NCBI RefSeq assembly: GCF_007004725.1
Contig: NZ_ML660165.1
Location: forward strand, 1 to 64,000
Direction of reading: 5' to 3'
DNA length: 64,000 nt
Source: Aliikangiella coralliicola
GTDB taxonomy: Bacteria; Pseudomonadota; Gammaproteobacteria; Enterobacterales; Kangiellaceae
In this document: positions 38,099 to 48,100 of the stretch, one piece after another
Numbering within the stretch: the stretch's first letter is position 1
Layout: the number at the start of each line of letters is the position of its first letter
Notes under the pieces: generated by a model
Seen by the model: the letters and a program-made list of their open reading frames with translations, nothing else
Databases searched by the model: none
What the model was told of the DNA's origin: nothing
Translations under genes and position numbers: made by a program

Positions 38099-38545
38099 AT
38101 GACAACCAAAATTCGACTAGTTTGTGGTGAATGTAACACCGTTAATCAATTTCCAGTTGAGCGACTCGACGACCAACCGATATGCGCCGAGTGCAAACAA
38201 CCATTATTCTCTGGTGCGCCAATCAGTGTTAACACCGACAATTTGATCAGGCATATCAAACATTCTGGTATACCGGTACTCGTTGACTTTTGGGCTCCCT
38301 GGTGTGGTCCCTGTGTTTCCTTCGCGCCGGTTTTTAATGAATTTGCGCAGCGTGTCGGTAATCAACTCAGGTTATTAAAAGTTGATACTGAAGCCAATCA
38401 GCAAGCCTCTATCGATTTTAACATTCGTTCTATACCAACCTTGGCACTTTACCGTGACGGTCAGGAAATTACGCGTATGTCGGGTGCTATGGGTTTACCT
38501 CAATTGCAGCAATGGGTCATCCAGCAACTCACCGAAAATAGTTAA
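38099..38545 (+). CDS. trxC: Thioredoxin 2
   Basis: This cytoplasmic 148-residue thioredoxin has an N-terminal zinc ribbon (CGECN and CAEC, residues about 8-36), the mark of TrxC. The redox site is FWAPWCGPC, with the cis-Pro loop RSIPTLALY. It reduces disulphides and is usually induced by oxidative stress. The ATG has only a weak GAG upstream. It lies downstream of the CoA-binding gene. The stop codon lies inside a 10-bp hairpin that probably ends the transcript. Confidence 0.95.
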   Translation: MTTKIRLVCGECNTVNQFPVERLDDQPICAECKQPLFSGAPISVNTDNLIRHIKHSGIPVLVDFWAPWCGPCVSFAPVFNEFAQRVGNQLRLLKVDTEANQQASIDFNIRSIPTLALYRDGQEITRMSGAMGLPQLQQWVIQQLTENS

Positions 38546-38554
38546 TTTTCGGTG
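38530..38554 (+). terminator. Hairpin over the trxC stop codon
   Basis: CACCGAAAAT and ATTTTCGGTG form a perfect 10-bp stem around AGTTA, overlapping the last codons. No strong T-tract follows. A second, near-perfect stem (AACCACCTT/AAGGAGGTT) lies at 38573-38596. Confidence 0.5.
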
Positions 38555-38622
38555 AAGTTAGGCCAGTAAATAAACCACCTTATTCAGAAGGAGGTTAAGG
38601 GCTAAAAACAAAATATCCCCTC

Positions 38623-38937
38623 TTAACTTACCGACTTGCGGCCTTGTTTAATCGCCCAGGGAATATAGTTTTTGATAGTCTCATTTTCCATTAATTTATC
38701 CAGGGTATTGAAATCTCTTCCCAACTCTTTTTCAGAAAATTGTCGATGGATAAAAGAATGACATTTTCTGCACACAACAATACCTCGGTTAGTCATCTCT
38801 TCTTTAGTAAAGTTCTTTTTAAACCATTTGTTAGAATGGCAGCTTTTGGGAATTAGATGGTGGAAAGTCAGTAGATGATTCACACCACAAAGACTACACC
38901 TTTTTTCATCCACAGTTTTATACCAATAAACGGACAA
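38623..38937 (-). CDS. Small HNH-type nuclease-domain protein
   Basis: This protein of about 104 residues has an HNH-like zinc-finger nuclease core: CSLCG, LTFHHLIPKS, then VVCRKCHSFIHRQF. The two CxxC pairs would bind structural zinc and the HH pair the catalytic metal. The likely start is TTG at 38937, immediately after and in the same frame as the TGA stop of the NTF2-like gene, so translation must be coupled or the stop read through. There is no own ribosome site outside the upstream coding sequence. Its target is unknown; many short HNH proteins are uncharacterised. Confidence 0.75.
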   Translation of the reverse strand: MSVYWYKTVDEKRCSLCGVNHLLTFHHLIPKSCHSNKWFKKNFTKEEMTNRGIVVCRKCHSFIHRQFSEKELGRDFNTLDKLMENETIKNYIPWAIKQGRKSVS

Positions 38938-39426
38938 TCATTGAATAAACCACACATTTTGAATTTTGCCGCGAATTACCTCGTAAACAGCCGCTACGGT
39001 GATAGTTTTATTCTCAACTAACCCTACTGCCAGCTCATGGTCAATCACAAAATTTCCCTGAACAATTCTGCGTTGAATCGTAACATTAAGGTCAGGGTGT
39101 GTTTTGAAAAGTTCACCATACACTTTTCGAATTCTATCGTGTCCTGAATAAAGTATTGAGTTTGGATGATTATAAATTTTGACATCTTTTGCATAAGTGT
39201 TAACAAAGGCATCAATGTCTCCCTTGTTATAAGCTTCTAATTGCGCCTGGACAACAATTTCAGGGGGCATTTGCTCGTCAGTCAACTGTTCACCAGTTAA
39301 TATCTCGCCAGTCTTTGGCGAAACAGGAACACTAACAATTGATTTTTCTGACGTGTCTTCTCCTGCGTGAGTAGAGCAAAACATTGCATTTGATATTATT
39401 AACACTAGCCCAAATATTTTTCTCAC
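38938..39426 (-). CDS. Exported SnoaL/NTF2-like protein
   Basis: A signal peptide (KIFGLVLIISNAMFCSTHA) precedes an NTF2/SnoaL-type cone domain: VVQAQLEAYNKGDIDAFVNTY, YSGHDRIRKVYGELF and the ending YEVIRGKIQNVWFI. Such domains bind small ligands or act as isomerases or hydrolases, and none can be assigned here. An in-frame ATG at 39441 is possible, but GTG at 39426 is preferred. It has GGGAG eight bases upstream, inside the ATG-proximal sequence, and it gives a better signal peptide. It lies between a DUF1272 gene and an HNH gene on one transcript. Confidence 0.78.
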   Translation of the reverse strand: MRKIFGLVLIISNAMFCSTHAGEDTSEKSIVSVPVSPKTGEILTGEQLTDEQMPPEIVVQAQLEAYNKGDIDAFVNTYAKDVKIYNHPNSILYSGHDRIRKVYGELFKTHPDLNVTIQRRIVQGNFVIDHELAVGLVENKTITVAAVYEVIRGKIQNVWFIQ

Positions 39427-39465
39427 TATTTTTTCTCCCATAAATACTTTTCAGTCTTTTTTTAG

Positions 39466-39774
39466 TCACCTTTTGTGAGAAGGCGTATTTTTAATATTTT
39501 CAGCAAAAACCTGATGCATGGCTAAGTCGACAGGTTTATAAACTTTATTAGTCGACGCAGGATTACTACCAAGATAGTTACCACCTTTTAGATTACGTTG
39601 TGGTCTATGAGGTCTTGCACTAAAGCCGCCACCACAATTTGGACAGACATTTTGTAGAATATTTTCCACACAAGCTTGACAGAAAGTACACTCAAAAGAA
39701 CAAATCATTGCTTCAGTTGAGTCTGCCGGAAGTTCTTTATCACAGTGTTCGCAAGAAGGTCTTAACTCTAACAT
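39466..39774 (-). CDS. DUF1272 zinc-ribbon protein
   Basis: This 102-residue protein matches DUF1272 from its first residues. The MLELRPSCEHCDKELPADS start, ICSFECTFCQACVE and CPNCGGGFSARPHRP give four CxxC pairs, enough for two zinc sites. Function is unknown. The C-terminal 40 residues are polar and probably unstructured. It is the first of three closely spaced minus-strand genes (DUF1272, NTF2-like, HNH). Confidence 0.92.
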   Translation of the reverse strand: MLELRPSCEHCDKELPADSTEAMICSFECTFCQACVENILQNVCPNCGGGFSARPHRPQRNLKGGNYLGSNPASTNKVYKPVDLAMHQVFAENIKNTPSHKR

Positions 39775-40137
39775 TATTCGTTCTCCTTAAGTTCTTTTGG
39801 GGCTGGTTTAACGCTGTTGAAAATAGACGTGAGCCAGAATAAATCAATTCGTCTCAAGTCAGCGTCCCCAATGGGGCTACCCAGCCAATAAATGCAAAAT
39901 ACTTTATCTCATATCACTCAGTCAACATCTCAGACGTTGAATTGGACTCGAATAGTTCTACTTTTATCTCAAATTCATAATTTCAAAATACAAACTTTGA
40001 CTCTATTCTATCCATAGCAGTTTGCGGCTCTACCTGTTTTTTATTGTCCGCTGATTTATTTCAATAAAACCAGGCAATGAAAATTGATTTAGAGGAATCC
40101 AATTTCATTATTGTTTCTCAACCAAGAGGACTAACAG
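39775..40137. other. Non-coding region between divergent genes
   Basis: AT-rich DNA with no recognised gene or RNA. It should hold the promoters of the DUF1272 and GH18-like genes. Confidence 0.4.
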
Positions 40138-40797
40138 ATGTCTATTTCAACAGTCATACAAGGTTACTGGGGCTGGACCTGGTCTCAAGGCCAACTACCA
40201 GATGATGCCACATTAAGCATTGCATTTAGTGGATGGTCCGATCCCAAAACAGCACTTTCAGATAGTTCTAATGAGCTTTCAAAGCTGACTGGCGAGCGCT
40301 ATTTAGGTTTAGGCGGTGGCAATAAAAATGGCTCATTTAACAAAAATGTTCTTAACGATATTTTGACATTTATCAATCAGGGCCAATTTGACGACTATGA
40401 TGGCCTGGCGTTTGACGTTGAAGAATGTGACGCCGGCCTGGAAAGCCAATTTGGCCAAGCATTTAAAGCTGCCAAACAGCGCGACTTAAAAGTGCTTGTC
40501 ACCGTTAGCCATGCAGCTCCCTATGCTTGCGACGATGCCAAGGAATTAATGACCGCATTTTTTAGCGACGGTAATATCGACTATCTTTCTCCTCAGCTTT
40601 ACACAACCGGTAAAGAAAAAGAAAATGACTACACTGTTAATCCTTCACTGGGTGTTGACTGGAAAGACTATGCCAGTTCAAAAGCGGCAATTATTCCGAG
40701 TATTGTCAAAGCCAGTTACTATCAAAGTGCTGTTGATTATTTCGAACAACAGGATGTCAATATAGTCGGTTATGTTCAATGGGAACAAATCACTTAA
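40138..40797 (+). CDS. Short GH18-like (chitinase-type) protein
   Basis: This 219-residue protein resembles a trimmed glycoside hydrolase family 18 barrel. The strand-4 motif YDGLAFDVEEC parallels the DGxDxDxE signature: the catalytic Glu and preceding Asp are kept, and the middle Asp is Ala. IDYLSPQLYTTG matches the later Gln/Tyr motif, and the end VGYVQWEQI fits the last strand with its Trp. GAGG precedes the ATG. No signal peptide is present, and the length is below the usual 280-350 residues. It may act on intracellular or specially exported material, or be a lectin-like derivative. Confidence 0.75.
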   Translation: MSISTVIQGYWGWTWSQGQLPDDATLSIAFSGWSDPKTALSDSSNELSKLTGERYLGLGGGNKNGSFNKNVLNDILTFINQGQFDDYDGLAFDVEECDAGLESQFGQAFKAAKQRDLKVLVTVSHAAPYACDDAKELMTAFFSDGNIDYLSPQLYTTGKEKENDYTVNPSLGVDWKDYASSKAAIIPSIVKASYYQSAVDYFEQQDVNIVGYVQWEQIT

Positions 40798-40833
40798 TCC
40801 TTCGAAACAAAATCCATCGAAACAAAGCTTTAT

Positions 40834-40862
40834 TGTGATAGTCATGTTTGGTGGCTATCACA
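40834..40862. repeat. Hairpin after the GH18-like gene
   Basis: TGTGATAGTCA and TGGCTATCACA pair over 11 positions (one G-U) around a 7-base loop. It probably ends the transcript, although no clear T-tract follows. Confidence 0.45.
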
Positions 40863-41046
40863 TGAGAGTATTACACGAAAGCGACCTTTCTCTTACCTTC
40901 TAACCTTCCAGCGGCCTGTTCGCTTCCAGCTCTCTGTTAACATTTAGTTACACTGAGAGTACAGAACACTTTAAACCGATCTCAACTAGCTTGCGTCTAC
41001 GACTTCAGAAGCCATTAATAAGATAAGTCAATTGTTAGGAGAAATC

Positions 41047-41835
41047 ATGAAAAACGAAATAATTAAAAACCACTTTAGAAAAATAAGTTTTTTGCCAGCG
41101 ATTTTAGCAGTTACCCTGTCAACCAATGCCAATGCTGACGTCAACGACACTATCGAAAAAACCTTTAGTTTTGATTCCGATGGCAAAATTCAGCTATCGA
41201 ATGTTAACGGCGATGTTAGCATTTCTGCCTGTGGCTGCAATGAAGTTCACCTGATTGCTGAAATAACTGCCTCCAACCAAGAAATTCGCGATCGAATCAC
41301 TGTTGAAATTGACGAGTCATCTAGCAATCTTAGAATTAAAACTCGTTATAAAAATAATGAAAACCGCAAACGCTCGTGGAATAACGGACATTCACAAGTC
41401 ACCTATACCTTGTCTGTGCCAAACGATGTCCAGTTAAGTGATATCGATCTGGTTAACGGCGACCTGAAAATTAACGGCGTAACTGGAAAGTTAAAAGCTG
41501 ATTTGGTCAATGGTGAGCTACACTCTGATGGCTTAACATCAACCACCAGCGTTAATATGGTGAATGGTGATATGGACATTAAATTCGCTGATTTAAGTAA
41601 TGCAGAAAGAGTTAACCTGGAATCAGTCAACGGCAACATTACCGTTTATCTGCCATCTGACGCTGATGCGACGCTTGATGCCGAAACAGTGAGCGGAAGA
41701 ATTAGCAATGAATTTGGAATTAATGTTGTTAAGCATAAATATGTTGGTAGTGAGATGCGGGGGGCGATTGGTGGTGGTGGAGTTAAGATTAATTTGGATA
41801 ATGTTAATGGGAGAATTGAAGTTAAATCGCATTAG
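41047..41835 (+). CDS. Exported DUF4097 repeat protein
   Basis: This protein of about 262 residues has a signal peptide (FLPAILAVTLSTNANA). A DUF4097 beta-repeat domain follows, with short turns recurring about every 20 residues: NVNGDVSI, LVNGDLKI, LVNGELHS, MVNGDMDI, SVNGNITV, TVSGRIS, NVNGRIEV. This suggests a right-handed beta-helix or stacked beta sheet. The family is called putative adhesin, but function is unknown. ATG at 41047 is chosen, with AGGAG six bases upstream, over an in-frame TTG at 41032. It is followed by a MITE-like element. Confidence 0.88.
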   Translation: MKNEIIKNHFRKISFLPAILAVTLSTNANADVNDTIEKTFSFDSDGKIQLSNVNGDVSISACGCNEVHLIAEITASNQEIRDRITVEIDESSSNLRIKTRYKNNENRKRSWNNGHSQVTYTLSVPNDVQLSDIDLVNGDLKINGVTGKLKADLVNGELHSDGLTSTTSVNMVNGDMDIKFADLSNAERVNLESVNGNITVYLPSDADATLDAETVSGRISNEFGINVVKHKYVGSEMRGAIGGGGVKINLDNVNGRIEVKSH

Positions 41836-41905
41836 AAGCGTAAGCTTTTTGTTATTTTAAGTTGATACAAAAGTAATTGGACTGCGTTGGCTAATCGAAC
41901 GTGGT

Positions 41906-42447
41906 CTTTTTTTAAGTCAAGGGCGGTTTCGCACCGCTGCGCTTGCGTGCGAGTTACTTTTTTCAAGAGCAAAAAAAGTAACCAAAAATGCCCGTACGCT
42001 TGGCCGCTAGGCAACGCGAGTACGCTAGTCAAAAACCCCTAATTAATCTTTTGCGCCTACCCACTCTTTTTTAATGGGGTTCCCACCAATGACTGTTTAT
42101 GAGATAAAACTATATTAGTGGATGAGTTCAGGAAGCTAGAAGCACGAAAAGTTCGTTGGCAATTCGAGAAAGTCTTTAGAGTCTCTTCGCCCAGCGGCTA
42201 TAACGGGCTTGTGGAATTCATGACTCATTGGATTAAGCGGAAAAATGTTTGAGGGAACCGAGTCTTTTTCCGCCCAATGAGTCGCTTTCAACAAGAAAGG
42301 CCAGCAAAGGCTTAGCAATTCTATCAACACGCAACAAATTAGTTATCTTCAGCGAAAAAGCCCTTTTGGTTACTTTTGTGGCTTTGGACAAAAGTAACTC
42401 GCACGCAAGCAAAGCGGTGCGAAACGCCTTTAACTTAAAAGAAAAAA
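41906..42447. mobile_element. MITE-like element, about 540 bp with long terminal inverted repeats
   Basis: The ends at 41906-41992 and 42361-42447 are inverted copies over about 85 bases, sharing blocks such as TTTCGCACCGCT and GCTTGCGTGCGAGTTACTTT. Each arm contains its own hairpin (GTTACTTT...AAAGTAAC). The interior has another dyad: GACTCATTGG near 42220 pairs with CCAATGAGTC near 42282. No ORF is present. The right end touches the stop codon of the MATE gene. It fills most of the 612-base gap. Confidence 0.65.
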
Positions 42448-43785
42448 CTAAAACACCAACCTCCTATTTAACTCCCTCCTAACCAAAACCAAACTAAAAA
42501 CCATCTGAAAAATAACCGTCACAATCGACAAATACCAAATCTCCTCAATTTCAAAGCCAACTTGTCGAGAAACCCAAATTGCTGGAATAGCAAAAGTCAA
42601 TAAACGAGTCCCCGTACTAATGAGTGCAGGCCAAGTATTTCCAACCCCCTGAAAAACTCCAGAGCAAACAAAAATCAAACCAGATGGGATAAAATTAAAA
42701 GCAATTAACCTTAAAAAATCTGATGCGACCAAAATCACTTCAGGCTCTTTAGTAAATGGTGTCAGAAAAATACTGGGATTAATGATACATAATAAAGAGA
42801 GTCCCCCCATTAGCATTGCAATTATTATCGCCGCTGACTTAAAAGTTTCCCTGACTCTATCAGCCAATTGCGCACCGTAGTTTTGTCCAACAACCGCCGG
42901 CACCGCAAACGCAATTGCTAAAGCTGGTAAAAAAATCGACTGCATGATCCGCGAGCCTAACCCGAACCCGGCTTGCGCCGCAGAACCAAAGTCACGAATG
43001 GTCCAGTAGATCACTCCCATGTAAACAAACATCAGCAAAAATTCTCCACCAGCGGGAAGACCGATTGACAAAACTTTCTTCCATACTTGCCACTGGGGTA
43101 AAAATTTCGACGCATCAAAATAAACATATTTTTCTAGTTTATGAAAATAGAACCACAAAACAACCACTGCAAACAACGCAGCAATACTACTGGCTAAACC
43201 CGCTCCGGCAACGCCCATTGGTTTACCGGTTCCCCAGCCGGCAATTAACACCGGCGCAAGAATCATATTGACTAAAACACTTAACATTTGAACTATCATT
43301 GTTGGTTTAACGATACCGGTTCCGCGTAGCGCCGCCCCCATTGCGACCAGTGCAAACTGAAGTGCAAGATTAGGGATAAACCAGAATAGATATTCTTTGC
43401 CCGCACTTACAGTAGCCTCATCAGCTGCAATTGTCCTAAGGTATGGTTCAGCAAATAAGTACCCGCCGATTAAAGTGATAACTCCAAGCAACATAGAAAG
43501 TAACAAGGACTGATTAAACACCAAGTTGGCATCGGCTTTATCTTTTTTTCCGACTGCCTGAGAAATCAGAGCAACGGTCCCAACATTTAAGATCTGCGTT
43601 AAAGCAATTACCAGAAAAGTCAGATTGCCGGCAGCGCTGACTCCGGCAAGGGCAACATCACCAAGGGCACCAACAAAATAGAGATCGACCAGGTAATACA
43701 GGGTTTGTACGACCATCCCCAAGCCAATGGGAATAGACATATTGATCACATGTTTTGGAATACTTCCCTGAGTGAGATCTTGCAT
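42448..43785 (-). CDS. MATE-family efflux transporter
   Basis: This 445-residue inner-membrane protein has about twelve predicted helices in two six-helix halves. It has MATE features: MSIPIGLGMVVQTLYYLVDLYFVG in helix 1, LISQAVGKKD, and the second-half SIFLPALAIAFAVPAVVGQNYGA. It would export cationic drugs or metabolites in exchange for Na+ or H+, with no specific substrate visible. The last codons abut an inverted-repeat element, which may provide the transcript end. Confidence 0.93.
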   Translation of the reverse strand: MQDLTQGSIPKHVINMSIPIGLGMVVQTLYYLVDLYFVGALGDVALAGVSAAGNLTFLVIALTQILNVGTVALISQAVGKKDKADANLVFNQSLLLSMLLGVITLIGGYLFAEPYLRTIAADEATVSAGKEYLFWFIPNLALQFALVAMGAALRGTGIVKPTMIVQMLSVLVNMILAPVLIAGWGTGKPMGVAGAGLASSIAALFAVVVLWFYFHKLEKYVYFDASKFLPQWQVWKKVLSIGLPAGGEFLLMFVYMGVIYWTIRDFGSAAQAGFGLGSRIMQSIFLPALAIAFAVPAVVGQNYGAQLADRVRETFKSAAIIIAMLMGGLSLLCIINPSIFLTPFTKEPEVILVASDFLRLIAFNFIPSGLIFVCSGVFQGVGNTWPALISTGTRLLTFAIPAIWVSRQVGFEIEEIWYLSIVTVIFQMVFSLVLVRRELNRRLVF

Positions 43786-43937
43786 TAGCGTTTATTTTTT
43801 TAGTTTAAGTCGGCGGATAGTAACACAGAGGAAAAGTGATACAAATGAAATATCAATATTAATCCAATGAATTGAATGCGGGTAAACTTTTAAAATTTTA
43901 CTCTGATTTAGCTCTGTATATTCAGCCCCTAAAACTT

Positions 43938-45119
43938 TTAGGGTAACTGTTTGATTTCAACCCTTCGATTTTTCTCCCGTCCTTCCTTGGTATTGTTATC
44001 AGCAATGGGTTTCACTTCACCAAAACCAGACGATTTGAACCGGTTTATTGAGATCCCTTTTTTAAATAAATAACTAACCACTGCAATCGCTCTACGATGT
44101 GACAAGAAAAGGTTATAGGTATCGGTACCGCTATTATCTGTATGTGCTTCAATACTCACTTTAATTCGCGGATATAACTTGAGAGATTCGGCAATTCTAT
44201 CAAGCACATGAGTTGCCGAAGTTGTTAAGACCGACGAGTTTTTATTAAAGCTGATACGGTCATTTAATATCGTTGTCACAACACAATCAAACTCGTCCTC
44301 TAATTCATGGCTTGTCCTTTCACAAATTCGTTTAGCTTTTTTTACGATCTTTTTATTAACTTTATCTTGATGAGATTGCTTATCTCTAAGCTGTTTTTGC
44401 GGAATGGGCTGGGGCGTAGCGGTTGTCTCTGAGACTCTGGCAATATCCCGTTTGGGCGGAGAAAAATAAGATTTATTCTTTTCCGAGTTGGGTTCCCCTA
44501 AAAAAGTTCCTATTTGTAACGAAGCATAGGACGCATCTTTGGCGTAGTAATCAAGCTCTGCTCGAATAAACCAGTTTTTACTAAAACGCCAATGACTACC
44601 AAGGCCGGCAGCAAACTGTGCAGACGTTTGTTTCTCAAACAAAATCTCATCATGTGTCGATGAATTAGAAATAGCAGCGCCGCCAAATTTCACATAATAA
44701 TTCCAGTTATCAGTCGCCTCACGAAAATAATAGTTAGCCATCAACGAAGGAATTTGATATTTAATCCCAGGCTCATTTAATTGGGCATCAACAAAAACAT
44801 TAACATTGCTTAACCCAGCTTCTCCCGCGTCCACATAGCCCAGCTCAATATTCCAGTGAGGACTTAGCTGATACCCAAGATAAAATTTATATCCCTCACT
44901 TGCATCATCATCGGTATACCAACCATTACTCTCTCCTTTCGGATCAACGTAACTGGCACCAAAACCAATCCCCGCGTACCACTCAGGTTTAAAGCCAGAG
45001 AACTCCTTATCGCGATATTGAAATGTCTGGCTAGCTTTCGTTGCATCGTCAAATCCGTGCACATTCTCAGACCACATCAAAGCCCCGGAAAATGACACAA
45101 ACACCAAAAATACGAACAT
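43938..45119 (-). other. OmpA-type module at the C-terminal end of the giant protein
   Basis: The final 393 residues begin with what looks like a fresh signal peptide (MFVFLVFVSFSGALMWSENVHG). An eight-strand OmpA-like barrel follows (WYAGIGFGASYV, YKFYLGYQLSPHWNIELGYV), then a Lys/Pro-rich linker. The OmpA C-terminal domain ends the protein (ISFNKNSSVLTTSA, IKVSIEAHTDNSGTDTYN, RAIAVVSYLFKKGI, GFGEVKPIADN, NRRVEI), with the peptidoglycan-contacting Asp and Arg. It would be a complete outer-membrane protein on its own. Only a weak purine-rich stretch precedes the internal ATG at 45119. Confidence 0.8.
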
Positions 45120-48100
45120 ATTTTCTGTGCCTGTTTTATTAAATCGCCGCCACAAAATAATTAATACGAAAAAGATGAGTGCCGCAAAAATAACACTTCC
45201 ACCACCGCTGATAACCGCAGTTTCCAGACGCGTATTAGATAAAGGTTGCAATCGATCCGGAACATTATCAAAGTTATCGTCACCGGGCTCTTGCTCGTCC
45301 GGAATTTCATCGCCGTCGCTATCTACATCCTGAAAATCGGGCGCGCCGTCGCCATCAGTATCAGGCACAGCAACAGCTGTCCCGGCAACACCATTTACGA
45401 CGTAATTATCAACAATATCAACCAAACCGTCTCCATCCATATCTGTCACCGCGTCAAGTACACCATTACCATCGGCGTCAGAATCTGCTGGCGCGCCGCC
45501 TTCAATTAAATCGCTAATACCGTCACTATCGCTATCAATGTCAAGGTGGTCAGGAATACCATCGTTGTCGGTGTCAACGATAGCCAAGTCAATCACATCA
45601 TCAAATCCATCCCCATTGGCATCTGCAAAATTATCAATCATGCCATCGTTATCTGTGTCGAGCCCTTCGGCTTCCATCACGTCGGTAATGCTGTCATTGT
45701 CCGAATCTCGGTCGAGTTGATTAGCAATACCATCGTTATCCGAATCGATGAGTGTTGTATCCACGTTGTCGTCTAAGCCATCGCCATTGCTATCAATAAA
45801 TCCGTCAATCACGCCATTGTTATTGGTATCAGGACCACCACTTTCATGGGCATCACTGATGCTGTCATTGTCGCTATCAAGGTCGCTGATATCTGCAACA
45901 TTATCTTCATCAAAATCAGGTAGCGCTCGATTATCATCAATGCCATCACTATTGGTGTCAGCGCCGCCAGTTTGGTCGACATCGAAATAATCATCGACAC
46001 CGTCGCCATCAGAATCAACCCCACTGATTTTTGCTTCGCTGGTATCGAGAATTCCATCGTTGTCGGTGTCCAGATCCCGATAGTTTGCAACCCCATCGCC
46101 GTCAGTATCAACCAGACCTTCCAGGAAATCAGGTACACCATCCACGTCAGCGTCACTGCCTGGGTCGAGGTAGTCAATTTCGCCGTCGCTATCGATATCT
46201 GCCGGGCTGACATTATCGTCAATGCCGTCATTGTTGGCATCGACTCCACCGGTTTGATCAACATCGAAATAATCATCGATACCATCGCCATCGGTATCGA
46301 CTCCGATAGGGCCACCTTCCAGGTGATCTGGGATTGTATCGTTGTCGGCATCGGTATCCAGATAGTTGGAAATGCCATCGCCGTCATTGTCATCAAGTCC
46401 CTCATGAAAATCTGGTACGCCATCTCGATCAGCATCGCTTCCCGGATCCAGGTAATCAATTTCGCCGTCATTGTCGACATCAGGCAATATTATTGTGTCG
46501 TCAATTCCATCGCTGTTGGCATCCACACCGCCAGTCTGATCGACATCAAAAGTATCATCGATACCATCACCATCACTATCAACACCGCTAACGCCGCCTT
46601 CTGCGCTATCTGGAATTCCATCATTATCCGCGTCAGTATCCAGGAAGTTAGGAATACCATCACCATCGGCATCATCAATTCCCTCAATCGCATCCGGTAT
46701 CCCGTCGCGATCAGCGTCACTACCGGGATCGGTATAATCAAGTTCGCCGTCTCCGTCTCGATCAATCGGCAATATCGCATCATCAACACCGTCACCATTG
46801 GCGTCGAAACCGCCAGTCTGGTCAACATCGAAGGCATCATCAATTTCATCACCATCTGCGTCATTACCGGTGGCGCCGCCTTCATAAAAATCAGGAATGC
46901 CATCATTGTCGGAATCAAGGTCGAGATAATTCGGGATACCATCACCATCTGAATCCGTTACAAATTCAATCGCATCAGGAATGCCATCGTTATCAGAATC
47001 TCTATCAAGATAATTGGGGATGCCATCATTATCGGTATCAATGGTGCCTTCCACAGAATCAAGAATGCCATCGTCATCGCTATCAGGATCGAAGAAGTTG
47101 ACTTGAGCGTTGTTGGCAATTGCAGCACCATCGAAAGTACCTGAAACCGTAACAACTTCAACCACAGAATTGACCAACAGTGCGCTATAGGTTCCATCAT
47201 TGTTATCGGTAACCGGACTCAACTGAGCACTTCCCGTTGATGACAAAATTACAATGCCGCCGCCGCTAGTTAAATTGTTACCCTGGGCGTCTTTCGCTTG
47301 AACCGTGATGGTCGATTCACTGTTTCCATCCGCCGCTACATCAGTAGGCGCAGCAGCAATGGTAGTGGCTCCCTGACCAACCGCACCGGGTGTAAAGGTC
47401 ACCGTAGCCTGATTGGTCATGTTATTCGAATTGATGGTTCCGGTAACGGTGACCACTTCACTGACAGTATTAGTCACAGTGGCCGTATACGAACCATTTC
47501 CATTATCAGACACCCCGCTTAATAGCGCGCTACCAGTAGACGCCAACACGACAGTATCACCACCGGTCGTCAGATCATTACCCTGACTGTCCTTCGCCTG
47601 AACCGTCACCGTCGATAGGCTGATTCCATCTGCAGTAACACTGGCCGGCACAGCATTGATAGTCGACTGGATACTGTCGGCGCTTCCCGCTACAAAAGTA
47701 ACTAGAGCGTTGTCAGTAATCGGCATGCCGTTAAGTGTTCCATTGATCGTTACCGGTTCGGCGACAGTATTGGAAATCGTTGCGGAGTAGGTGCCGTTTG
47801 CATTATCAATAACTGCAGTTAAACTCGCGCTTCCTGTCGCGGTAAGCACGACAGTATCACCACCAATTGCCAGGTTGTTACCTTGCGCGTCTTTGATCTG
47901 AACAGTAATTGTTGAAATACTCGTGCCATCAGCGGTGACTGTCGTTGGCGAAGCGGAAATTGTGCTGGTTGTTGCATCGGGCGCACCGGCGACAAAGGTC
48001 ACCATCGCAGCATCAGTTATCGCAGTGCCATTGAGCGTTCCGTTGACAGTTACAACTTCTGCAACGGTACTGGTAAGTGTAGCGGTGTAAGTGCCGTCTC

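Noticed and set aside
45972-46952. Plus-strand 326-residue frame and several other long frames (for example minus 45809-46480) opposite or within the Asp-rich repeats
   Set aside because: They are shadows of the repetitive GAT/GAC-rich codons of the TSP3-like region; the composition is low-complexity and no ribosome sites or families are present.
45230-47095. Short regular repeats that could suggest a CRISPR array
   Set aside because: The repeats are in frame, variable and coding for calcium-binding motifs; there are no constant repeats with unique spacers and no cas genes.
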